Positions 43,564 through 50,264 of a stretch of 64,000 bases of DNA are shown one piece after another. The notes beneath the pieces were generated by a model. That model was not told where the DNA came from and searched no databases. It worked only from the letters and a program-made list of their open reading frames with translations. The stretch covers positions 186,001-250,000 of the forward strand of contig JBAOIN010000003.1 in the NCBI GenBank assembly GCA_037045455.1. The letters run 5' to 3'. Source of the DNA: JADKAV01 sp037045455 (GTDB lineage Bacteria; Actinomycetota; Actinomycetes; S36-B12; UBA10799). The position numbers and the translations under genes are program-made. The stretch's first letter is position 1; each line of letters begins with the position of its first letter.

Positions 43564-44052
43564 ATGCCCAGCACCGAGGCCGCGGCCCGGGGAGTGGTGT
43601 TCATCCACTCCTGCCCGAGGGCTCTGCTTTCGCATGTCGAGTGGGCGGTCCAGCGCGAGGTTAAACCGCAGCGGGCCGTGCAGTGGTCGGCCCAGCCCAT
43701 CCAGAGCGGGATGTCGCGATGCGAGATCACCTGGACCGGTCCGCGGGGGGCCGGTGCCCGGATCGCCAGCGCCCTGCGCGGCTTCCCGAACCTGCGCTTC
43801 GAAGTCACCGAGGACGCCGTCGGCGGCTTGGGCGAACGGTTCTGCTTCACTCCTACGCTCGGAATGTTCCGCGCCGCGACCTCCCCGACCGGCGACCTAC
43901 TGGTGGCCGAGGACCGGCTTCGCGCCGCGATGGGACAGCCGGATCCGGGGCAGGCCCTGCGAGACGTTCTGGGCGAGCCCTGGGACGATGAATTGGAACC
44001 ATTCCGGATGGCCGCCGACGACAGGGTGCGATGGCTGACCCGGGTGGGGTGA
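43564..44052 (+). CDS. DUF3145 family protein
   Basis: Protein of 162 residues matching the actinobacterial DUF3145 family over its length: GVVFIHSCPRALLSHVEWAV at the N-terminus, SALRGFPNLRFEVTEDAVGG, RFCFTPTLGMFRAATS, EDRLRAAM and the ending ELEPFRMAADDRVRWLTRVG. The family is nearly universal in Actinomycetes and often lies by fatty-acid synthesis genes, but has no known function. Here it stands alone; about 220 nt of GC-rich DNA upstream has no recognisable element. Confidence 0.88.
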   Translation: MPSTEAAARGVVFIHSCPRALLSHVEWAVQREVKPQRAVQWSAQPIQSGMSRCEITWTGPRGAGARIASALRGFPNLRFEVTEDAVGGLGERFCFTPTLGMFRAATSPTGDLLVAEDRLRAAMGQPDPGQALRDVLGEPWDDELEPFRMAADDRVRWLTRVG

Positions 44053-44082
44053 CGCGGGCCTGGCCGGCGAAACAGCTCATCC

Positions 44083-44169
44083 GTGAGCATCGCGGGCATG
44101 CGTTAGCGTCGCGGGCGGGTTTTCGGCGTCCGGCGTGCTCACCGATGCCCAGCAGTGCTCACGGATTGC
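44083..44169. repeat. Intergenic palindromic repeat, family 1, copy C
   Basis: GTGAGCATCGCGGGC, the conserved loop CGGGCGGGTTTTCGGCG, then GTCCGGCGTGCTCACCGAT and a second tandem unit ending GTGCTCACGGAT. It lies between DUF3145 and the subtilase gene. Confidence 0.8.
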
Positions 44170-44244
44170 CGGTTCGCCCGCCAAAGCACGCCGTGAAAGA
44201 CCCGGCTTGGGGATCTGAGTTCCCGGCATCTGTGAATGGGTGAC

Positions 44245-44375
44245 ACCCGTTCGGCCTAGTCAAGGGGCCTTCAGCAGCGAGTCAAGACCCCTGCTGTCAC
44301 CCGTTTGGCTGACATAATCGCCCATCAGCCGCTCTGAACTGGAAACGTCTAGTTGATCACCTATTCGGGTGATCA
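44245..44375 (+). promoter_or_regulatory. Direct repeats and dyad before the subtilase operon
   Basis: CACCCGTTCGGC (44245-44256) and CACCCGTTTGGC (44298-44309) are direct repeats 53 nt apart; CATAAT at 44313-44318 could be a -10. Further down, TGATCACC (44354-44361) and GGTGATCA (44368-44375) make a perfect dyad with a 6-nt spacer, 51 nt before the ATG. They look like activator sites and an operator; the binding proteins are unknown, though the operon's own response regulator lacks a DNA-binding domain. Confidence 0.4.
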
Positions 44376-44426
44376 GATCGGACACGGTGATGGCGATGGT
44401 CACAGGGAACCTTCAGGAGGTGTCCC

Positions 44427-46382
44427 ATGAGTGACGTCACCGTCACACGGCGGCCGGTTACCGGGCTGCTAGCGCTGTCCGTGGCGACTGCGCTGGCCAT
44501 CCCGCTTGGTTTTGGCGCCCCCTCGACTGCTGCTCCCACTCACGAGGTGCTGCTCGGGACCACCGGCAGCCTGACCGAGGTAGCGCAGGGCGTGACCGCT
44601 GCCGGCGGCCGCGTGGTGCAGACCTTCGGCATCGCCCGCGCGCTCGTGGCCCAGCTGCCCGAGGCGGTCAGCGCGCCCCCCGGCGCCTACGTGATCCCCA
44701 ACGTGGGCATGACGTTCAACGCGCTGCCCTCGGCCACCACAGCCAGTGATGCGGTCAACACGTTCACACAGACCATCAACGCCCCCGACAACGCCGGCAA
44801 CGGTGTCAAGGTCGCGGTTGTCGACACGGGTGTGGACCCCAACGCCGCCGTCACCGTCTCCGACCGCGTGAACGTCTCAGGCGGCCCGGCCGGCGACGGC
44901 TACGGACACGGCACGTTCATGGCCGGACTGGTGGCCGGTACCGATGACGAATTCGGTGGCGTGGCTCCCAAGGCCTCCGTCGTGGACGTGCAGGTCGCCG
45001 CCACCGATGGCAGCACGGATCTGCGTCGTGTGCTGGCCGGACTGCAGGCCGTCGCGGACCAGCGGGCCACCGATTCCTCCCTCGAGGTCGTGATGCTGGC
45101 CCTGAGTACGCAGAGCCCGCTGCCGCCTTACCTCGACCCGCTGTCCGTGGCGCTGAACCGCCTGTGGGCGCGTGGCGTAACGGTGGTCGTCGCGGCCGGC
45201 AATGACGGCGCCGACGCGCTGTCCTCGCCCGCCAGTGACCCGCAGTTGCTGGTCGTGGGTGCTCAGGACGAGAACGACACCGCTGTCCGCAGCGATGACG
45301 AGGTCGCTGACTTCTCGGCCTACGGCAAGGCCTTCGGCTTCGTGCGCCCGGATGTCGTGGCACCAGGTGTCTCGCTGATCTCGACTTCTCCGCCTGCCAG
45401 CACCGCCTACCAGCAGAACCCCGCATCGCAGGTCGGCACCGGCTTCCTCAAGGGCACCGGAACCTCGATGTCGGCGGCCGTTGCCGCAGGCGCTGTGGCC
45501 GCCCTGGTCGCGCAGCGTCCGGCTCTGACTCCCGACGACGCCAAACGCCTGCTGGTCGGAACCGCGTACCGCACCTCCGCACTGACTACAGCCAACGGTG
45601 CCGGCAAAGGCGGCCTCGACCTGGGCAAGGCGATGGCCACCGCGGTCTCGGCCGTTCCGCCGCTGACAGCCAGCGTTCCGTCGTCGCCGAACTTCGGGCC
45701 GAACGAGGACGATGCCCAGGCGTGGGCCGACTTCGCCCAGGGATGGGCCGACGGTGACCTCCAAGCCGTGGCGCAGGCCTGGGTGGCCATGAGTCCGCGG
45801 ACTCGCAAGTGGGCCGCCAACGCCTGGTCGCTGGCTGCCGTGATGCGGGCCCTGCAGTCCGACGACGGCACGTTCGCAGGCCGCAACTGGGCCGGCCTGC
45901 GGTGGATCACGCAGGGCTGGAAGGGCCGCAACTGGGCCGAGGACGAATGGGTCGGGCGCAACTGGGCCGGCCGTAACTGGGCAGGGCGCAACTGGGCCGG
46001 ACGCAACTGGGCCGGACGCAACTGGGCCGGACGCAACTGGGCAGAAGTCGACTGGCTCGCCTTCGCATGGACCCTGCGCATGTCCGCGACGGATGACACC
46101 ATCACCGACCTCTACGACGAGTGGGCTGGCCGCAACTGGGCAGGACGCAACTGGGCCGGTCGGAATTGGGCGGGCCGCAACTGGGCCACGGTAGCTTGGG
46201 TGGGCAGGAACTGGGCCGAGGATGCCTGGACTGGACGTAACTGGGCGGACTACGCCTGGGACGGCCGGAACTGGGCGCAGGACGACTGGAGCGGACGTAA
46301 CTGGGCGGACTTCGTCTTCGAAGGCAGGAACTGGGCGACCCGCACCTGGAACGGAAGGAATTGGGCAGTACGCGACTGGTAG
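44427..46382 (+). CDS. Secreted S8 subtilase with C-terminal GRNW repeats
   Basis: Protein of 651 residues. Signal peptide (ALSVATALAIPLGFGAPSTA), a prodomain-like region to about residue 115, then the subtilisin domain: Asp133 (AVVDTGVDP), His161 (GYGHGTFMAG), oxyanion Asn259 (AAGNDG) and Ser347 (GTGTSMSAAVAAG). From about residue 430 a Trp-rich linker (AWADFAQGWADG) leads to 18 copies of GRNW in the last 165 residues, in runs at 5-residue steps (GRNWA) and 10-residue steps (GRNWAEDAW). AGGAGGTG precedes the ATG. A membrane histidine kinase starts 28 nt after the stop. The repeat tail probably binds a surface polymer or is itself processed; that is inference. Confidence 0.85.
   Translation: MSDVTVTRRPVTGLLALSVATALAIPLGFGAPSTAAPTHEVLLGTTGSLTEVAQGVTAAGGRVVQTFGIARALVAQLPEAVSAPPGAYVIPNVGMTFNALPSATTASDAVNTFTQTINAPDNAGNGVKVAVVDTGVDPNAAVTVSDRVNVSGGPAGDGYGHGTFMAGLVAGTDDEFGGVAPKASVVDVQVAATDGSTDLRRVLAGLQAVADQRATDSSLEVVMLALSTQSPLPPYLDPLSVALNRLWARGVTVVVAAGNDGADALSSPASDPQLLVVGAQDENDTAVRSDDEVADFSAYGKAFGFVRPDVVAPGVSLISTSPPASTAYQQNPASQVGTGFLKGTGTSMSAAVAAGAVAALVAQRPALTPDDAKRLLVGTAYRTSALTTANGAGKGGLDLGKAMATAVSAVPPLTASVPSSPNFGPNEDDAQAWADFAQGWADGDLQAVAQAWVAMSPRTRKWAANAWSLAAVMRALQSDDGTFAGRNWAGLRWITQGWKGRNWAEDEWVGRNWAGRNWAGRNWAGRNWAGRNWAGRNWAEVDWLAFAWTLRMSATDDTITDLYDEWAGRNWAGRNWAGRNWAGRNWATVAWVGRNWAEDAWTGRNWADYAWDGRNWAQDDWSGRNWADFVFEGRNWATRTWNGRNWAVRDW
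45879..46364 (+). repeat. DNA region coding 18 GRNW repeats
   Basis: The coding repeats are near-identical at DNA level in the runs at 45955-46040 and 46130-46185 (units of 15 nt such as GGACGCAACTGGGCC) and diverge to 30-nt units afterwards. Synonymous changes (CGC, CGT, CGG, AGG for Arg) show selection for the protein motif beyond the recent expansions. Confidence 0.85.
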
Positions 46383-46409
46383 GTTTCCACTAGTCCGAAG
46401 GAGTTGTGA

Positions 46410-48578
46410 ATGACGCAGGTCCAAGAGGGCCTGCGTCCTCACAGGCCCACGTGGCTGTCCGTTAACCGCGTCGTCGTGCTCGTCGCCTCCGCGGCGGTTG
46501 CGGCAGTCACGGCGTTGCTCTGGCTGGCCCCGCAGGCCTCGCCGCCCCTGCCGCTGGTAGACCCCACACCCACCTGGCTGCTCGTGCTGTTCGTCGTGCT
46601 GGCCGCACTGTCCGACATCGTCTACGTCCCGGTCCGTCACGCCGACGCCTGGGAAGAGCTGACCTTCGTCGAGGTGGCGCTGGTGTGCGGCATCATCCTG
46701 TTGCCGCCCGCGCTGGCACTGCTGACGGCGCTGGCCGGCTTCACGCTGGCTGAGGTGCTGGCCCGGCGACAGTGGATCAAGACGGTCTTCAACGTCTCGT
46801 CGTTCGCGGTCGGGGCCGCTGTGATGATCGCGGTGTACTTGCTGGTCGTCGGGCAGGCAAGCCCGTTCTCCTGGCGATCGATGCTCGCGCTGATCGCCGC
46901 AACGCTGGCCTACACGGCGATGAACCTGATCGCACTGTCCCTGGTCCTGTTGGCGGCCGATGACGTCCCGCCGCGGGAGTTCATCGCCGAGCAATGGGTG
47001 CTGAGTCTGGGAATGGCCGTCGGCTCGGTGGGAATCGCCACGGTCGCGCTGGCGATTCTGGACAACACCCCGGTTCTCCTGCCGTTCGCCGCTCTGCCGG
47101 CGGCCGCCATGTGGTACGCCTATCGGGCCAGTGCCTCGCATGCCGAATCCCGCGAACGCAGTCGCTGGCTGGTCGCCTTCGGCCAGGCCGTGTCGTCGCC
47201 GGCACCTGCCGAAGAACTCCTGCCGCCGGCGGCCGATGCCCTGCGCAGGGCGTACGGAGCCGACGCCTACGCCATCGTCCGGGGCGACGGCAGTAGTTTC
47301 GGTGCGGACTGGGCGCCGGTGCACGTGCAGGACCGCGAAGCTATCACCCTGGATGCCGGACAACTACCGACCGACTGGGGGTCTGGCGTCGCCGTGCGGT
47401 TCGACGACGAGAGCGGCAGCGGGTGTCTGGCGATCGGGGTGCTGCAGGAGAACTTCGTGACCTCACCGCTGCCCTGGGCGCGCTCCTGGTCGGTTTCCGA
47501 AACCGATCTGCCCGGCCTCGTTGCGCTGACCTCCGCGATGAGTAGCGCACTGCGGGCCGGTCAGACCCTGTCCGCGCTGACCGCGGAAACAGCAAAGCTG
47601 CAGGCGGTGGTCGACCACGCCACCGACGGTATCTGCGTCGTCGACGGGCGAGGGCGAGTGTTGCTGTGGAGCCCGGCGGCCGAGGCCATCACCGGGACGT
47701 CGGCGCTGGACCCGCTGCCACAGATCGTGCGGGACATCACGGCGGTGCCGGCCGACGGCCGTGGCCACAGCCTGGAGTTCGTCCGCGCCGACGGGCAGGA
47801 CGTGTCGTTGCAGGTGACCCGGGTCGAGGTCTGGGGATCCTTGGCCACCAGCGTGCTCACGATCCGGGACATGACCCGCGAGCGTCGCGCGGAACGGCTG
47901 AAGTCGGACTTCATCGCCACGATCTCCCATGAACTGCGCACACCCATCACCCCGATCCGGGGCTACGCCGATTTGTTGCGCCGGCGCTGGGACCGGATGA
48001 GCGAAGAGAAGCGGGCTTCGGTGCTGGACACCATCGAGGAGCGCGCGGAACACCTGGCCCGACTGGTCGACGATCTGTTGATTGCTGCGCGGGCCGACAG
48101 CGAGACGTCGTTGCGGGTGGAAAGCGCGCCCATGGAGCTGGTGTCTGCCGTCGTCGACGCCGCGACCGCATTCCCAGAGGTGGACGGGCGCCTGCACATC
48201 GACCCGAGCCCGCCGCGGTGGGTGACGGCCGACCGGACCCGGGTCATGCAGATCGTCGGCAACCTGGTGGGCAACGCGGTGAAGTACACGCCGCAGGATG
48301 CGCCTATCCGCGTGCAGTTCTCCGCTGCGGACGGCGCCGTCGACGTGTCCGTGGTGGACGCAGGTCCGGGTATCGCCGCCGACGAGCAGGAGCGGGTGTT
48401 CGAGAGGTTCTATCGGATCGAGGACCCGCTGACGATGCGGACCGGCGGCAGCGGACTCGGGCTGCATATCTCGCGCCAACTCGCGAGGGCCATGGGCGGG
48501 GACGTTACGCTGAGATCAAGTCCCGGAGACGGTTCCACGTTCGTGCTGCGGCTTCGCGAAGCAGAAGCAGAAGGGTAA
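46410..48578 (+). CDS. Membrane histidine kinase (6-7 TM, PAS, HisKA, HATPase)
   Basis: Protein of 722 residues. Six or seven membrane helices fill residues about 20-235; a GAF-like region follows, then a PAS domain (TDGICVVDGRGRVLLWSPAA, about residues 400-510), the dimerisation box with His507 (TISHELRTPITPIRGYADLL) and an ATP-binding domain with NLVGNAVKYTP (N box), DAGPGIAADEQERVFERFY (G1/F) and GGSGLGLHISRQL (G2). It begins 28 nt after the subtilase stop and is followed 3 nt later by a response regulator, so it is the sensor of this operon. Loops between helices are short, suggesting a ligand within the membrane or one sensed intracellularly. Confidence 0.88.
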   Translation: MTQVQEGLRPHRPTWLSVNRVVVLVASAAVAAVTALLWLAPQASPPLPLVDPTPTWLLVLFVVLAALSDIVYVPVRHADAWEELTFVEVALVCGIILLPPALALLTALAGFTLAEVLARRQWIKTVFNVSSFAVGAAVMIAVYLLVVGQASPFSWRSMLALIAATLAYTAMNLIALSLVLLAADDVPPREFIAEQWVLSLGMAVGSVGIATVALAILDNTPVLLPFAALPAAAMWYAYRASASHAESRERSRWLVAFGQAVSSPAPAEELLPPAADALRRAYGADAYAIVRGDGSSFGADWAPVHVQDREAITLDAGQLPTDWGSGVAVRFDDESGSGCLAIGVLQENFVTSPLPWARSWSVSETDLPGLVALTSAMSSALRAGQTLSALTAETAKLQAVVDHATDGICVVDGRGRVLLWSPAAEAITGTSALDPLPQIVRDITAVPADGRGHSLEFVRADGQDVSLQVTRVEVWGSLATSVLTIRDMTRERRAERLKSDFIATISHELRTPITPIRGYADLLRRRWDRMSEEKRASVLDTIEERAEHLARLVDDLLIAARADSETSLRVESAPMELVSAVVDAATAFPEVDGRLHIDPSPPRWVTADRTRVMQIVGNLVGNAVKYTPQDAPIRVQFSAADGAVDVSVVDAGPGIAADEQERVFERFYRIEDPLTMRTGGSGLGLHISRQLARAMGGDVTLRSSPGDGSTFVLRLREAEAEG

Positions 48579-48580
48579 TC

Positions 48581-48973
48581 ATGGCCACCATCCTGATCGT
48601 GGACGACGAGCCGAGCGTGCGGGCTCTCATCCGCGACACCCTGGAGCTCGAGGACCATGAGGTCGTCGAGGCCGTCGACGGCCCTAGCGCGCTGGAGGCA
48701 CTGTCCGGGTCCGACCTTCCCGACTGCGTGGTGCTGGACATCATGATGCCTGGCATCAGTGGCCTGGACGTGCTCACCGAACTGCGCCAGCAACCCGCGA
48801 CGAAGGAACTGCCCATCATCCTGCTCACGGCGATGGCCGATGACGCCACGACCTGGGCTGGGTGGAGCGCCGGTGCCAATGTGTTTCTGCCCAAGCCCTT
48901 CGACCCGGGGGCCTTACTTGACTGGATCGACCGCGTGCTGGAAGGCGGCGGGGAAATGGAGCCCACCCTGTGA
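48581..48973 (+). CDS. Single-domain response regulator (CheY-like)
   Basis: Protein of 130 residues, receiver only: acidic pair in IVDDEPSVR, phosphoacceptor Asp53 (VVLDIMMPG), Thr in IILLTAMAD and Lys in FLPKPFDPGALL. With no output domain it must act by protein contact or pass phosphate on. It sits between the kinase (2-nt gap) and the CoA-transferase (GTGA overlap). Confidence 0.9.
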   Translation: MATILIVDDEPSVRALIRDTLELEDHEVVEAVDGPSALEALSGSDLPDCVVLDIMMPGISGLDVLTELRQQPATKELPIILLTAMADDATTWAGWSAGANVFLPKPFDPGALLDWIDRVLEGGGEMEPTL

Positions 48974-50196
48974 AGACGCTGACACCTGAGAAGTTGGTCA
49001 AGCGACTGGAGGGGTTGGCTCCGCACCCGCGGGTCGTGGCGGCAGGCAACTTCGCGACCCCACACCGTCTGCTGGAACTGGTCGACGGCAACGTCGAGAC
49101 GTTCACCCTGCACATGCTCAACGCGCAGGGGGAGATCCCGGACCGCCCAGGCGTCACCCACGAGACGACGTTCGTCGGACCAGCCATGCGCAAGAGCCCG
49201 GCGCTGATGTACTACCCGTGCCGGCTGAGCCTCACGCCGGTGATTCTGCGCTACCAGCTGCCCGTCGACGTCCTACTGCTGCACACCTCGACCCCGCGGG
49301 ATGGCCTGGTGTCGATGGGTGTGGAGGTGAACATCCTGCCCGCGGTCCTGGAAGCTGTGCGGGATCGCGGTGGTGTGGTCATCGCGCAGGTGAACAAGCA
49401 GATGCCGCACACGTTCGGCGACGGTGTCGTGCACGTCGACGACATCGACTATGCCATCGAGGTCGGCGAGCCGTTGATGACCCACGAGCCGGGGGAGCCG
49501 GACGACATCTCGAAGGCGATCGCCGACCATATCCTGCGCAAGATCCCGGACGGGGCCACCCTCCAGCTGGGCATCGGCGCAGTGCCCGACGCGGTGCTCG
49601 GGTCCCTGACCAGCCGGCGGGGCTTGCGGATCTGGTCGGAGATGTTCTCCGACGGCGTCCTGCCCTTACACGAACTGGGCGCATTCGACTCCGAGGTGCC
49701 ACTGACCGCATCGTTCGCGTTCGGTAGCCAACGCCTGTACGACTGGTTGGACGGTAACCGCCGGGTGCGCATGCGCCGCACCGAGACGACCAACGCCCCG
49801 GGCCGGATCAGCCGCACCCCGGCCATGATCAGCGTGAACAGTGCGCTGCAGGTGGATCTCTACGGTCAGGCCAACGCCTCGCGCATCAAGGGCCGCATCT
49901 ACTCGGGCTTCGGCGGTTCCACCGACTTCATCGTGGGCGCTCTGCACTCACCGGGCGGCCACGCGTTCATCGCGCTGCCGTCCTGGCACCCGAAGGCCGA
50001 TGTGTCGACGATCGTGCCCCTGATCCAAGGCCCGGTGACCTCGTTCCAGCACTCCTCGGTCGTGACCGAGAACGGGCTGGCGCAGGTCTTCGGCAACGAG
50101 GAACGCGAGCAGGTTCGGCAACTCATTGAGCACGCTGCCCACCCCAGGGCGCGCTCGGAGTTGTGGGAGGCGGCCAAGGCGCAAGGCCGCGGCTGA
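48970..50196 (+). CDS. Acetyl-CoA hydrolase / CoA-transferase family protein
   Basis: Protein of 408 residues of the Cat1/4-hydroxybutyrate CoA-transferase family: HMLNAQGEIP and GPAMRKSPALMYYPCRLS in the first domain, GATLQLGIGAVPDAVLGSL (CoA-binding glycine run), LRIWSEMFSDGVLPL, NSALQVDLYGQANASRIKG and FGGSTDFIVGALHSPGG in the second. These enzymes swap CoA between acids or hydrolyse acetyl-CoA. Its GTG start overlaps the response regulator stop, so an enzyme of acyl-CoA metabolism is co-translated with a signalling pair; a mechanistic link is not evident. A 56-bp dyad repeat follows the stop. Confidence 0.85.
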   Translation: MKTLTPEKLVKRLEGLAPHPRVVAAGNFATPHRLLELVDGNVETFTLHMLNAQGEIPDRPGVTHETTFVGPAMRKSPALMYYPCRLSLTPVILRYQLPVDVLLLHTSTPRDGLVSMGVEVNILPAVLEAVRDRGGVVIAQVNKQMPHTFGDGVVHVDDIDYAIEVGEPLMTHEPGEPDDISKAIADHILRKIPDGATLQLGIGAVPDAVLGSLTSRRGLRIWSEMFSDGVLPLHELGAFDSEVPLTASFAFGSQRLYDWLDGNRRVRMRRTETTNAPGRISRTPAMISVNSALQVDLYGQANASRIKGRIYSGFGGSTDFIVGALHSPGGHAFIALPSWHPKADVSTIVPLIQGPVTSFQHSSVVTENGLAQVFGNEEREQVRQLIEHAAHPRARSELWEAAKAQGRG

Positions 50197-50206
50197 CGGC
50201 GCTTGC

Positions 50207-50262
50207 TTTTGTCGCGAAGTCGTACGCGACACGCCGGGATTAGCGACGACAACGCGACAAAA
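50207..50262. repeat. 56-bp dyad repeat, family 3, copy 2
   Basis: TTTTGTCGCG (50207-50216) and CGCGACAAAA (50253-50262) are perfect outer arms. Against copy 1 (42824-42879), arm position 7 is C not T and its partner G not A, so pairing is kept. It fills the 68-nt gap between convergent genes, exactly like copy 1. Confidence 0.85.
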
Positions 50263-50264
50263 CG

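Noticed and set aside
45879..46364. CRISPR-like regular repeats
   Set aside because: Repeats are coding GRNW units in a subtilase, with no unique spacers and no cas genes.
44877..47363. An 828-codon minus-strand open frame opposite the subtilase and kinase
   Set aside because: Its Pro/Val/Ala/Gly repeats are the complement of the GRNW codons; no RBS or domain. It is an antisense shadow.
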